Shown: one piece after another, positions 19,720-28,446 of the stretch
How the letters are laid out: every line of letters begins with the position of its first letter
Position numbering within the stretch: position 1 is the first letter of the stretch
Assembly (NCBI GenBank): GCA_903840165.1
Contig: CAIMEY010000055.1
Span: 62,001-126,000, forward strand
Length of the DNA: 64,000 nucleotides
Direction of reading: 5' to 3'
Source of the DNA: an uncultured Myxococcales bacterium
GTDB taxonomy: Bacteria; Myxococcota_A; UBA9042
The notes under the pieces: generated by a model
The model's input: only the letters and a program-made list of their open reading frames with translations
The model's database searches: none
Told to the model about the DNA's origin: nothing
Program-made: the position numbers and the translations under genes

Positions 19720-19747
19720 AGGATAGGCACCCCAGCGTTGCTGGCAA
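19720..19747 (-). promoter_or_regulatory. Promoter of the double uvrA, near-leaderless
   Basis: On the minus strand: -35 TTGCCA (19747-19742), a 16-base spacer, and -10 TATCCT (19725-19720). The predicted start falls at about 19713-19712, one or two bases before the ATG at 19711. No Shine-Dalgarno sequence precedes that ATG, which agrees with a leaderless message. No LexA-type box is obvious. Confidence 0.55.
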
Positions 19748-19794
19748 GGACTGGGGAGGCCCTGGGTCGGGCCAGTTAGGTCTAATCGCGTAAG

Positions 19795-19826
19795 AAAAAA
19801 ACGAATTGCGCCGATGGCTCGGACGC
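19795..19826 (-). terminator. Rho-independent terminator after the exported TPR-like gene
   Basis: On the minus strand a 7-bp stem with one bulge (19826-19824 plus 19822-19819 pairing with 19814-19808, four-base loop) is followed after a few bases by seven T (19801-19795). It begins three bases after the stop of the gene ending at 19829 and insulates uvrA from it. Confidence 0.7.
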
Positions 19827-19828
19827 GA

Positions 19829-20827
19829 TCATGGGCGAACGAGCTCGGTCAGGATGGCCTTTTGCGGCTCGGTCAGGGGCAGATCCGTCAGCAACAAGGC
19901 CGCTTGACCCGCGGATTTCCGTTGCAAAGCAGTTAGTTGTCGCGAGACCTGTTTGCGCGCCGCAGAAATCGCTGGATCGCGCCGTAACACCTTGGGATCG
20001 TTGCCATGTGTCCCTAACCCTTTGACGATGAGGGCCAGACCCCGGTCTGGAGCTGTCGCCAGCGCCAGCAGGCCCGCCTGGACCAGCAGCCCGCGGTTCT
20101 CCATGCCCACGCAAGCCTTTGTCCAAGGGTTGGCGGCGCCCAGGGCCCCGAGGTCGCAAGGATGGTTCGAACGGGCCGCTGAGGCTGAAATGGAGGCCAA
20201 GAACGGCCCCGCCTCGGCCCCATGGCGCACCAGGTCCAGCCAAATCGCGTAGGCTTGGTCCAAGTCCGGCTCAACGGCAAGGGCCCGCTGCAGCAGGTCC
20301 AGGGCCTGGGGTCTCTGAACCAATATTTTGAAACTATTGGATAAAGCCAGTAGCATCCACACCGGCGTCTGCTTGCTTGCCGGCCACTGCGCCACGGCCG
20401 CCTTGAGTTCGACGGGGTCATTGGCTACTTCGGCCAGCCACTGAGCCTGTACTTTGGTATCATTGGGGAATTTTGCGAGACCGGCCCTCAGTACCTCGCT
20501 GGAGGAGCGCAGCGTCTGGCCGTCGACCACCACCAAGGCAGGCACGTTGAGGTCCTTGCGCAGGCCAAACCGCTGTAAGTACCTGGCTAGAAAGACATAG
20601 GGGCGCCCGTCCTGGCAGAGCCGAGTCGCTAGTTCCAGGCGCTCTCGGTCGCGGGTGAGGTAAACCTCGGGCTCCTTGACAATCATCACGCCTGGACCAG
20701 GCAAATCATTGTAATTCACCAGGTTTTCGCACGTCGGTTCGGTGGCAAAGGGGTCCAAGGCCCAGCAAGGACGTGCCCCAAGCCCGACAAGAGCAAACAG
20801 CATGATCTGAAACAGTTTCTTGGTCAT
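19829..20827 (-). CDS. Exported protein with helical TPR-like body, unknown function
   Basis: The 332-residue protein has a signal peptide (MTKKLFQIMLFALVGLGARPCWA). The middle is helical, with repeating patterns such as PQALDLLQRALAVEPDLDQAYAIWLDLV that look like TPR-type helices (about residues 165-215). Cysteines are few. I cannot assign a family. The start at 20827 has a G-rich ribosome site (GGGGGGCGACA); an ATG seven codons earlier is less likely. The gene ends at a clear terminator and is probably monocistronic or follows the small exported gene at 20915. Confidence 0.65.
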   Translation of the reverse strand: MTKKLFQIMLFALVGLGARPCWALDPFATEPTCENLVNYNDLPGPGVMIVKEPEVYLTRDRERLELATRLCQDGRPYVFLARYLQRFGLRKDLNVPALVVVDGQTLRSSSEVLRAGLAKFPNDTKVQAQWLAEVANDPVELKAAVAQWPASKQTPVWMLLALSNSFKILVQRPQALDLLQRALAVEPDLDQAYAIWLDLVRHGAEAGPFLASISASAARSNHPCDLGALGAANPWTKACVGMENRGLLVQAGLLALATAPDRGLALIVKGLGTHGNDPKVLRRDPAISAARKQVSRQLTALQRKSAGQAALLLTDLPLTEPQKAILTELVRP

Positions 20828-20914
20828 TTGTCGCCCCCCAGGGTCCAAGCGCGCAAAATCCGATCCTCTGCCAAATGCCTATGATTGTTGCAAAGGAGCG
20901 AAGATCTCAAGCGA

Positions 20915-21382
20915 TCATGGCGCGTGCCAGGCGATGGCACCACCTTCGGCCTGAGCTTGCAAAAGCGGCTTGCCTGCAGGCAGTTGCAGGTGGATGGCGG
21001 CCTTCTGTCCCCCTTGGGTCAATAGCAAACTCGGCGAGCTGCCAGTGGATTCTGCAAGCCAGTGGCTCACTTCCTGATCATCGGAGATGGAAATCTTGCC
21101 GCCATTGGCGCCAGCGACTAGGGCAATCGCGCGCTGCCCCTTGGGTCCACCGAGGATCAGTTCCGCACCCCCGGTTTCGGCAGATTTACGCAGTACAGCC
21201 AAGGGCTTATTGGGATCTGCGGGATCAGCCAGTTCAAAGGCCGTCGCTCGAACCAACCGCTGCGGGTGGGGCGGATCGCCTTGGGCATGGGCTTGGCCGA
21301 TGCACCATTGGGCGCAGAATCCGCCGGAAAATGCCGCGACCAGCATGGCCACGCCATGGAGCCATTTGGAATAAAAAAGCAT
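20915..21382 (-). CDS. Small exported protein of unknown function
   Basis: The 155-residue product starts with a signal peptide or membrane anchor (residues 1-34, VAMLVAAFSGGFCAQWCIGQAHA). A short beta-rich domain follows, with repeats of hydrophobic strands (AELILGGPKGQRAIALVAGANGGKISISD, in two blocks). No family is recognised. GGAAAGGA lies eight bases upstream of the ATG. A small hairpin (21421-21433) lies in its leader. Confidence 0.6.
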   Translation of the reverse strand: MLFYSKWLHGVAMLVAAFSGGFCAQWCIGQAHAQGDPPHPQRLVRATAFELADPADPNKPLAVLRKSAETGGAELILGGPKGQRAIALVAGANGGKISISDDQEVSHWLAESTGSSPSLLLTQGGQKAAIHLQLPAGKPLLQAQAEGGAIAWHAP

Positions 21383-21507
21383 TTTGATCCTTTCCGGCCC
21401 ACACTAGGAGTTCAGTACCGGCCACTTTGTGGCGTCCTAGGCTGGAATAACCTTGTTGTTTCATAGAGTTATCTAGTTGGATACCAAGCAAGCGCCTGTT
21501 CCGCCGA

Positions 21508-23112
21508 TTAAGCGCCCGTCGCGGCGCGTTCGGCAAGTCGAGCCAGCAATTGCCCATGCAACCCTTGGAAATCACGGCCACTCATCGCCAAGATGACGTC
21601 GCCGGGCTGGGCGGTCGAGGCCACAAAGTCGACGATGTCGGGCACCCCGGCAATGAAGCGCGCGGCCTTTCCCTTTGCCTCAATGCTGCGACAAACCACC
21701 GCCGCATCCATGATCTGGTCGGCCGTCAGTTTGTCGCCTTCCTTGTGCAGCGGTTGGCACAAAACCACCTGATCAGCCAAGGCAAACGCGTCCGGATACA
21801 CGGTCTCAAACACCTTGCGCCGCGACGTGTTGGACTCCGCCTCAAACAGCGCCCACAGCTTGCGCCCGGGGTACTGACCGCGGATGGCGGCAATGGTTTC
21901 CTTGACGGCCGTCGGGTGATGCGCATAGTCGTCGATGACGGCGACGCCATTGGCAATGCCGCGCAACTCTTGGCGTTTTTTGACGCTTTTGAACTGAGCC
22001 AAGGCCTGCTGCGCTACCTCCACGTCGACGCCCAAATCCAGCGCCAGCGTTAGCGCCGCCGCCGCATTGAGGACATTGTGCCGCCCCGGCATCGGCGAGC
22101 GGAATCGCCCGATAACCTGTCCGGGCGTCAACCCCGGCAAAGGATTGCGGTAACCGAGGGGCTGGGCCACGCCCGTGCGCAGGGTGAAGTCAGCGCCCTG
22201 GTCATCGAGGCTGTGCAGCACGATTTCGATATCCAAGGGCAAAGCCGGTTCCTGATACAGATTGCCTGGTTGGGGCACTTTGGCAAAACCGTAGCGCGCG
22301 ACCCGGCCCTTGCAATGGGGCAGGACCGCGGTGACCCGCTCGTCCTCGCCCCAGGCCACCAACAGGCCGTCTGCGGGAATTAGGCGGGCGAACAGGGCAA
22401 AAGCCCTCTGGACGGCGGCAAAATCGGGATAGATATCGGCGTGATCGAATTCGCACGACGTGAGCACACCATGGTGCGGGCGATAGTGTACAAATTTCGG
22501 GCGCTTATCGTAGTAGGCTGTGTCGTACTCGTCGCCTTCGATGACAAACGGCGCGCCTTCCCCCAAGCGGAATGAAGTGCCGAGGTTCAGGGGCACGCCG
22601 CCGACTAGCAGTCCGGGTTTTTGCCCAGCAAATTCAAGGAGCCAAGCGGTCAAGGAAGTCGTGGTCGTCTTGCCATGGGTGCCGGCGATCACCGTGGGGA
22701 TGCGCCCGGGCAGGAATAGCTCGCCTAACCCCTCAGGAAAACTGCAGTAAGGCAGGTTTCGGGCGCGCATGGTTTCGGCTTCGACATTGTCGCGGCGAAC
22801 CACATTGCCGACGATGACCAAGTCCGGTTGCCACTCGAGGTTGGATGCCGACCAGCCTTCTGTGAATGGAATCGACCACTTCACTAACTGGCTGCGCATC
22901 GGGTCAAAGACGGTGACGTCGCTGCCCCGCACTTCAAAGCCCTTGGCTTGCAGCATGCCGGCAAAATTGCCCATGGCTGAGCCGCCGATGCCGATAAGGT
23001 GCACCTTGCGCACGGTGTCCCAGCGCACGGCAGGCCGAGGCTCGGGTTGTCGTTCGGCGGGTCCAGGGACAAAATCGGCAGACGGATCGCTGGTAGTCGC
23101 TTGTGGATGCAT
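21508..23112 (-). CDS. mpl: UDP-MurNAc:L-Ala-gamma-D-Glu-meso-DAP ligase (murein peptide ligase)
   Basis: Mpl joins the recycled murein tripeptide to UDP-MurNAc, so the cell can reuse its own peptidoglycan. The 534-residue protein has the Mur ligase layout: N-terminal Rossmann IGIGGSAMGNFAGML, ATP loop AGTHGKTTTTSL, and the Mpl-specific EGDEYDTAYYDKRPKFVHYRP with EFDHADIYPD. The C-terminal domain contains DDYAHHPTAVKETI. Compared with MurC it shows the Mpl signatures clearly. A disordered 30-residue Pro/Glu-rich N-terminus is extra. It lies alone between exported-protein genes. Confidence 0.95.
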   Translation of the reverse strand: MHPQATTSDPSADFVPGPAERQPEPRPAVRWDTVRKVHLIGIGGSAMGNFAGMLQAKGFEVRGSDVTVFDPMRSQLVKWSIPFTEGWSASNLEWQPDLVIVGNVVRRDNVEAETMRARNLPYCSFPEGLGELFLPGRIPTVIAGTHGKTTTTSLTAWLLEFAGQKPGLLVGGVPLNLGTSFRLGEGAPFVIEGDEYDTAYYDKRPKFVHYRPHHGVLTSCEFDHADIYPDFAAVQRAFALFARLIPADGLLVAWGEDERVTAVLPHCKGRVARYGFAKVPQPGNLYQEPALPLDIEIVLHSLDDQGADFTLRTGVAQPLGYRNPLPGLTPGQVIGRFRSPMPGRHNVLNAAAALTLALDLGVDVEVAQQALAQFKSVKKRQELRGIANGVAVIDDYAHHPTAVKETIAAIRGQYPGRKLWALFEAESNTSRRKVFETVYPDAFALADQVVLCQPLHKEGDKLTADQIMDAAVVCRSIEAKGKAARFIAGVPDIVDFVASTAQPGDVILAMSGRDFQGLHGQLLARLAERAATGA

Positions 23113-23248
23113 GGCAAATCTCGCAGCAAATTGAGGCCAAGGCCGACCTCACAGTCGGTGTTGTACTTCGCTCTGAGCGGCGAGAGAAATTTTCTAGGTA
23201 TTGGGCCCGTCACGGTCCAGGTCAGCGGCGGCTTCGGGGTGGTGCCAG

Positions 23249-26200
23249 CTAGCGAAAGAGACCTTCAATCAAACCGTTGGCCTGCACGGCCTTGCTGCGC
23301 CAAATGGAAAGGATGCGCCCATCGGCAAAGCCTGTGATGCGCGGTTGGTCTTTGTCGCCGGTCGCATTGGCGCTGGTTAGGACCGCCTCATCGGTGGAAA
23401 AGCCACTGTTTGCACTGAGATCTCGCTCGGCGACTTGGTAGTTGCTGCTGCCGACCGCCGCGCCCTGGGACCGCCAAATCAGCAGGGCCCCGCTGGACAA
23501 TGGGCCGAGCCACGGCTGATCTTGACTGCCTGTGACAAAGGTGTTGGCCGTGACCATGGGGCCCAAGGCCTGTAAGAGTGCATCCAGATGGCGCATTTTG
23601 ACCCCGTTGCCGTTGCCGTCGCCGCTGGTAGCTTGCCATGCGGCTAAGAACTCGCCGCTGCTGGCGCTCAAGGTCACGGTATCGGCGTTGGCTGCCGGAT
23701 CACTGACCACAACGACGCCACTGGCAAAGGTCCCTGTGGAGGTCAAAGCCCGTGCGCGGATTCGGGATTTTGCATTGGCGCCACCAAAGGCATGAGTCCA
23801 AGCGATGACGATGTCCCCGGTGCTGCGAACGGCTACGGCGGGCGTCGTCTGGTTGCCGGTGACCGGGTCGTCGGCATTGGCCGGGTCGTCGTTGACGATA
23901 ATCGGCGTGCCCAGGGCTGCCCCCGTGGCGTCGAACAACGCGGCTCCGATGCCCTTGTCGCCGGAACCTTCAATGGCATCGCTGGTCCACGCGACGACAA
24001 AGCCGCCACTCCAGGAAGCCAAGGCAGGCTCCGTCTGCGCGCCCGAGTTGTCTCCGGAATTACCAATCAATACAGGTCCTTTGGTGGCTCCGGCGCCGTC
24101 AAACAGCTGCACCGAGATGTTCTGATCCATGCCGGAAGTGACCCAGGCAATGGCAAAGCCAGTGCCGACGGCGGTTGCGGCGAGACGACTGCCGCTGCCA
24201 CTGCTGAGCAATGAATTGCTTGCGATCTTCGCCGATGCGGCCTTGGGCTTGCCGTCGACGCCAAACATGCGCAGGCGTACGTCGGCGGCGTTGCTGCTGT
24301 CGACCAGCCAGGCGACGGCAAAGGAACCGTCTGTTAAAGCAACGACTTGCGGGGACGCGGCGGAGGCCGTGTCGCTCAGCGTTTGCAGTCCATCGATGGC
24401 GCAGGCACCTTGACCGGTGCAGTGGGCGTCGGCGTTGCAACTGCTGCCGGCCAAGACCGATTTACCGTCGACGGCGCACTTACCGATCTTGGTCTTATCA
24501 CTGGGATCACAGGACAATTGGTTCGGTACGCACACGCCACAGCTGCCCGCGTAGCACACCGGCGTTAGGGCCCCGCACGCCGCGGGCGCGCCCCAGGCAC
24601 CCTTGCTGCAACTCGCGAATTTCGCGGCTTCTGTGCATGCAGTGCTTCCATCGCTGGCCAGGGTCAACTTGCCGTCGGCGCCGATGAGCGGACATTGTCC
24701 CGCCTTTTCAACGCAGACCTTGGCCCCACCGCCGAGGGTGCTGGCGCAATTGCCGCTTGCGCATTGGGTATTGCTGGTGCACGCGGCACCGGTGCTGCAG
24801 ACGCCGATGTCGGTCTTGCCGTCGCAATCATTGTCAACGCCATCACAGCTTTGCTCAATCGCTTCATAGCCCTTGACGGCGACCAGGTTGCACATCCACT
24901 TGCCGCCAACGCAGCCACTCGGCACGCCAGCCGCGCACACGCCTTGGCTCGGGCACTTGGCGGCAGCCGGGTCGCTTAGCGATTCGTCGGTCAGGCCATC
25001 GCAGTCGTTGTCCAGGCCATCGCATGTCTTTTCAACGGCTTCAAAGGCGGTCACAGCGCTGGTATCGCAGGTCCATTTGCCGCCGCCGCAGGTCGCCTTG
25101 GCCTTGCCGGCGCACACACCAACGGTGCAACCGATCTTGCTGGCGTCGAGGCCCTCGGGTTCGTCGGTCTTGCCATCGCAATTGTTGTCGAGGCCATCGC
25201 ACAAGGTCTCCGTGACCGCTTGGTACATCGCTACATGGCTGTAATCACAAACGCCTTGTCCTGTCTTGCACACGGCCGAAGTGCCATAGGCGCACACGCC
25301 AGCGGTCAGGCAGTTGCTGGTCGAAGGCGAGGCGCTCTCATCGGTCTGGCCGTCGCAGTCATTGTCTTTGTTGTCGCAGGTTTGTTCAAAGGCTTCATAG
25401 CCTTGCCCGGCCAGACTGGCCCAGTCGCAGACGAACAAGCCACCCTGGCACAAAACGCTGCCATTGGCGCAGATGCCCTTGTCGCCACAAGGATTTTTCG
25501 CCGGCGGTGCCAGTTTGTTGTCCGTACCGCCGTCGCAGTCGTTGTCGAGGCCGTCGCAGGCCGACTCGGTCGCCTGATAGCCAGGAATGCTATTGTAATT
25601 GCAAACCAAACTTCCCTGACTGCAGACCTTGACCACCTGGTTTTTGAAGGCGTCGCACACGCCCAGGCTCAGGCAACCGTTGGTTTCGGTGCCGACCAAG
25701 GGCAAGCCGGTGCCGGCCAAGTTGTCGGTCTTGCCGTCACAGTCGTTGTCCAAGGTATCGCATGTAGTTTCAAAGGCTTGATAGCCAGATAGGGCGCTGT
25801 ACAGGCAGATAGCTTGGCCCCCCTGGCAGGCTTGGACCACGCCCGCACAGACGCCTGCCGACTGGCATTTGAGGCTGCTGACCTGCAAGCCCGTGTCGAT
25901 CTCGCCGTCACAATCGTTGTCCTTGCCGTCGCACTTGGTTTCTTTGTCTTCATAGTCAGGCGCTTGCGCATATCCGCAGTCCCACTGACCTTGAGCCGTG
26001 CACAGGGGGGCCGCTAGGGCCGCGCACACGCCCATTCGCTTGCAATCACTGGGTTTGGCTACGACCTCTTCATCGGTTTGGCCGTCGCAGTCGTTGTCCT
26101 TGCCGTCGCAGCGGTCCTCGACCGCTTGGTAATCCGGTAAGCTGCTGAAATCGCAAAGCCATTTGCCACCTAGGCATAGTCCCTTGGGTGAGCTGAGGGC

Positions 26201-26689
26201 GCCGCAGACGCCGACGCTGGGACAGACCGGTTTGGCGCTGGCGGCGAGTTCGTCCACGGCCCCGTTGCAGTTGTTGTCTAGGCCGTCGCAGGTTGTATCG
26301 CTGGCGGCGTACGATAGGGGAGCAACCGCCAATTTCCCTTTAGCATCCTTGGGATGCAGGGCGGCGGTGCCGTGCCAGACCCAGCTGCTACAACCGGCAA
26401 ACTGGCCGGTGGACGGGTTGATCGTGCAGGTGCCTGTCCAGTAATCCTTGGCGTCGACCGAGCAAACCCCGTGCCGTGTGTTGCAAGGATCTGGATTGCA
26501 AGGATTCTGGCCGATTTGGCTCACTTGAACTTGGCAGCCGAGCAGCAGCAGCAGGGCCGAGAAGACCGAGAGTAGCGCAGATCCAAACAATAATCTGCAA
26601 TTATTGAGAAATTCAAACAATTGCCCGCGCGTGTCGCAGGGTCCGTGGCCGGAGCAACGGTCTTTGGGCGGCGTGGGCGCGGCGGTCAT
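23249..26689 (-). CDS. MopE-like lipoprotein with nine CDGxDNDCDG repeats and a C-terminal beta-propeller-like region
   Basis: This 1,146-residue surface lipoprotein has a long N-region, a hydrophobic stretch and a lipobox (LLLLLGC, Cys52). After a CNPDPCNTRHGVC module come nine copies of a MopE-type metal-binding motif (CDGLDNNCNGAVDE, CDGKDNDCDGQTDE and variants). Each is spaced by about 45-60 residues containing GVC and a GKWxCD-type segment. The last 400 residues lack these repeats and show blade-like repeats (VVALTDGSFAVAWL, LASWSGGFVVAWTSD, VRSTGDIVIAWTH, LSASSGEFLAAWQ), suggesting a beta-propeller. The DxDxDG-like loops suggest Ca2+ binding. The start at 26689 has AGGAG upstream. Confidence 0.85.
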   Translation of the reverse strand: MTAAPTPPKDRCSGHGPCDTRGQLFEFLNNCRLLFGSALLSVFSALLLLLGCQVQVSQIGQNPCNPDPCNTRHGVCSVDAKDYWTGTCTINPSTGQFAGCSSWVWHGTAALHPKDAKGKLAVAPLSYAASDTTCDGLDNNCNGAVDELAASAKPVCPSVGVCGALSSPKGLCLGGKWLCDFSSLPDYQAVEDRCDGKDNDCDGQTDEEVVAKPSDCKRMGVCAALAAPLCTAQGQWDCGYAQAPDYEDKETKCDGKDNDCDGEIDTGLQVSSLKCQSAGVCAGVVQACQGGQAICLYSALSGYQAFETTCDTLDNDCDGKTDNLAGTGLPLVGTETNGCLSLGVCDAFKNQVVKVCSQGSLVCNYNSIPGYQATESACDGLDNDCDGGTDNKLAPPAKNPCGDKGICANGSVLCQGGLFVCDWASLAGQGYEAFEQTCDNKDNDCDGQTDESASPSTSNCLTAGVCAYGTSAVCKTGQGVCDYSHVAMYQAVTETLCDGLDNNCDGKTDEPEGLDASKIGCTVGVCAGKAKATCGGGKWTCDTSAVTAFEAVEKTCDGLDNDCDGLTDESLSDPAAAKCPSQGVCAAGVPSGCVGGKWMCNLVAVKGYEAIEQSCDGVDNDCDGKTDIGVCSTGAACTSNTQCASGNCASTLGGGAKVCVEKAGQCPLIGADGKLTLASDGSTACTEAAKFASCSKGAWGAPAACGALTPVCYAGSCGVCVPNQLSCDPSDKTKIGKCAVDGKSVLAGSSCNADAHCTGQGACAIDGLQTLSDTASAASPQVVALTDGSFAVAWLVDSSNAADVRLRMFGVDGKPKAASAKIASNSLLSSGSGSRLAATAVGTGFAIAWVTSGMDQNISVQLFDGAGATKGPVLIGNSGDNSGAQTEPALASWSGGFVVAWTSDAIEGSGDKGIGAALFDATGAALGTPIIVNDDPANADDPVTGNQTTPAVAVRSTGDIVIAWTHAFGGANAKSRIRARALTSTGTFASGVVVVSDPAANADTVTLSASSGEFLAAWQATSGDGNGNGVKMRHLDALLQALGPMVTANTFVTGSQDQPWLGPLSSGALLIWRSQGAAVGSSNYQVAERDLSANSGFSTDEAVLTSANATGDKDQPRITGFADGRILSIWRSKAVQANGLIEGLFR

Positions 26690-26724
26690 GGCGACTCCTG
26701 ACAAGGGCAAATACGGCATCGGCG

Positions 26725-27981
26725 CTAGAAAATCCATGCTGCAGAAAAGCCCGTGGGGGCAACGGAAAACTGCGGAACGGCACTGATTCGCTGCCACAGG
26801 GTCGGCGGGGCTGCGTCACCGGTGGTCGCCGGCGGGTGAGCAGATGGGCCGAGGATCCACCAAGCGGTGCCGGCGGCAATCAGCAAACCACCGCCGACAA
26901 AGCAGTAATTCGCCAATTTGCTGTTGTCCTGGGCACTGCTGATCAAGGTGGTTTGGTCGCTGAGGAAAGACAAAGTACCCGGAGACAACGTCTTGACATC
27001 CTGAGCATTTTGCCGGGTCTGCAGGCCGAACCAGCCTCCCGCCAGCAAGGCCGCGGCACCCAAGGCGCTGACGGTCACGGGCCCGTAGGCATGAAGAAAG
27101 GATTTGCCGGACCGCGGGGGGGCCTGAGCGATGAGGCCCGTTTCAGTATCTTGCGGTTTATCCTCAGGAATGACCAGCTTGGGCGGCACGATCGGCACCT
27201 TGTCGGGCTCCGGTTTGATGTCCGGCAGAGGCACCTTCTCCGGGACCTTGTTCGGAACCGGGTCTGCCTTGGGCTCCGGTGTGATCAAAACGTCGTGTTT
27301 TTCTTGGATTTTTCCAGGCTTGGCGTTGGGCGTGCCGACCAGCATGGGCCCGCTTTCCTCTTCGGTCAGGGCAATAGCCACGGTATTGCCCTCGGGACCA
27401 CCGACCTGGAAGGTGCGCAATTCACTGTTGTATCCCTTGGCGCTGCTTTCGATGTTCCAGGTGCCAGGCGCCAAGAACACATCGCCCGACCCCAGCAGCA
27501 CCCGTTGCGGCCCTTCTAGCTTGTTTCGGCCAGCGCGGTTGAGTTCGACGCGGGCACCGTAAGGCTGAACCAGAATCGCAACTCTATGTAATCCTGGTGG
27601 AACTAGCGCTGAAAGCCTCTTTAAGTTATCCTCCAGCAGCTTGCGTTGGGCTTCGCTCATGTCGAAGGTCAGCGCCAACTCTGCGGCATCACGGGCTTCT
27701 GCAAATAGCTTCGCTTTTTCAACGGACTGGCCATAGCCAATCAGCAGCGCTGGACTTTGGTGCAGGTGGTAGGCGGCGCGGTAGTACTCGGCGGCCAATT
27801 CGTCTTGGCCTGCGCGGGTTTCAATCCTGGCCAGCGCGGCCATACGCAGGGACATGGCGTAGCGCTCAGGCGCGGTGAATTGCCATTCAATGCCACGTCT
27901 TGGGGTGAGCGTCACCTGTTCGGTGGGACCACCGCAAGCGGCCAGGGTAGCAATCAAGAATAGTAGAAAAATACGCGACAT
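26725..27981 (-). CDS. Lipoprotein with PEGA-like domain, Pro-rich linker and two TM helices
   Basis: The 418-residue product begins with a compact lipoprotein signal (MSRIFLLFLIATLAAC). A helical region (residues 35-130) with EYYRAAYHLHQSP repeats looks TPR-like. A PEGA-like beta domain follows (VAILVQPYGARVELNRAG ... LAPGTWNIESSAKGYNSE). After a linker rich in Pro, Glu, Lys and Val come two hydrophobic helices near residues 300-325 and 365-385. This layout is common in myxobacterial envelope proteins of unknown role. The start at 27981 agrees with the promoter at 28057-28085. The MopE-like gene follows after 35 bases, so the two form an operon. Confidence 0.75.
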   Translation of the reverse strand: MSRIFLLFLIATLAACGGPTEQVTLTPRRGIEWQFTAPERYAMSLRMAALARIETRAGQDELAAEYYRAAYHLHQSPALLIGYGQSVEKAKLFAEARDAAELALTFDMSEAQRKLLEDNLKRLSALVPPGLHRVAILVQPYGARVELNRAGRNKLEGPQRVLLGSGDVFLAPGTWNIESSAKGYNSELRTFQVGGPEGNTVAIALTEEESGPMLVGTPNAKPGKIQEKHDVLITPEPKADPVPNKVPEKVPLPDIKPEPDKVPIVPPKLVIPEDKPQDTETGLIAQAPPRSGKSFLHAYGPVTVSALGAAALLAGGWFGLQTRQNAQDVKTLSPGTLSFLSDQTTLISSAQDNSKLANYCFVGGGLLIAAGTAWWILGPSAHPPATTGDAAPPTLWQRISAVPQFSVAPTGFSAAWIF

Positions 27982-28056
27982 TGCACGGCTGTAGCGGCGT
28001 AGCAAGTGGATGATGGGCGAGGCTGGTGGCACGGCAAGTCGGTCCATCTCAATTGC

Positions 28057-28085
28057 AGACTAAGGGCCAAGCCCGCTGCTGTCAA
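28057..28085 (-). promoter_or_regulatory. Sigma70-type promoter of the lipoprotein/MopE-like operon
   Basis: On the minus strand: perfect -35 TTGACA (28085-28080), 17-base spacer, -10 TAGTCT (28062-28057). The predicted start is near 28050, giving a leader of about 70 bases to the ATG at 27981. Confidence 0.7.
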
Positions 28086-28171
28086 CGAAATCACTGCACG
28101 CGGATCGGCACCTTGTGCTGCATCTGCGCGGGGTCACTGTTCCTCGCCCGTTGCAGGGCACGGGCGGTCGC

Positions 28172-28440
28172 GGCCAAACCACTAGCACCTCAAACCGGAA
28201 GTTCCTTGCGGGTTGGAGGTACAGAGTTTGCTTCTAGTTTCAAGGGGCCCGCGATCTCCACTTGGCCGTGCCAGCCTTGGCACGGCTCATGTGCTGCGCC
28301 CGCTGTGGAGTCATCTCCCCGCCCGCGCACGGGGGCTCACCCGTGCGTTCGGCCGGTCGCCGGCTGCAAAGTCTACAACGCCGAGTCCTTTGCGGTAACC
28401 CGGAAAGGACTTAGGGGGTTACGTGGACTAGCGCTTGGCC
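28172..28440. ncRNA. Candidate structured non-coding RNA of about 270 nt
   Basis: The stretch can close on itself: 28172-28177 (GGCCAA) pairs with 28435-28440 (TTGGCC), and CTAG at 28182-28185 with CTAG at 28428-28431. Inside are several hairpins. 28187-28196/28211-28220 has 9 of 10 pairs. 28256-28261/28305-28310 (6 bp) encloses a perfect 8-bp stem 28265-28272/28279-28286. 28326-28333/28340-28347 is perfect over 8 bp with a six-base loop, 28352-28356/28360-28364 over 5 bp, and 28384-28391/28404-28411 over 8 bp plus an inner 3-bp stem. A further hairpin, 28145-28150/28161-28166, lies outside. It matches no RNase P, tmRNA, SRP or 6S signature that I can see. The strand is not settled by the pairing. 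Confidence 0.5.
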
Positions 28441-28446
28441 CACCCA

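Larger units (their letters stand above)
27982..28446. other. 465-base gene-free region: promoter plus structured stretch
   Basis: This is the longest gap in the window. Its first 105 bases hold the leader and promoter of the lipoprotein operon. The remainder (28172-28440) is strongly self-complementary. Short open frames exist here (for example a 46-codon minus-strand GTG frame ending near 28192) but none has a ribosome site or a recognisable product. Confidence 0.7.

Noticed and set aside
23249-26689. CRISPR-like regular repeats
   Set aside because: The periodic CDGxDNDCDG units are in-frame protein repeats with variable spacing and diverged DNA, not direct repeats with unique spacers.
28190-28345. 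A short minus-strand protein of about 46 codons
   Set aside because: The frame reads plausibly (for example GWHGQVEIAGPLKLEA) but it has only a GTG start without ribosome site and lies inside the hairpins; nothing supports translation.
28172-28440. RNase P RNA, tmRNA, SRP RNA or 6S RNA
   Set aside because: I looked on both strands for the RNase P GAGGAAAGTCC core and its 3' partner, tmRNA alanine ends and tag frame, and the SRP GGAAG tetraloop context; none is present in the right arrangement.
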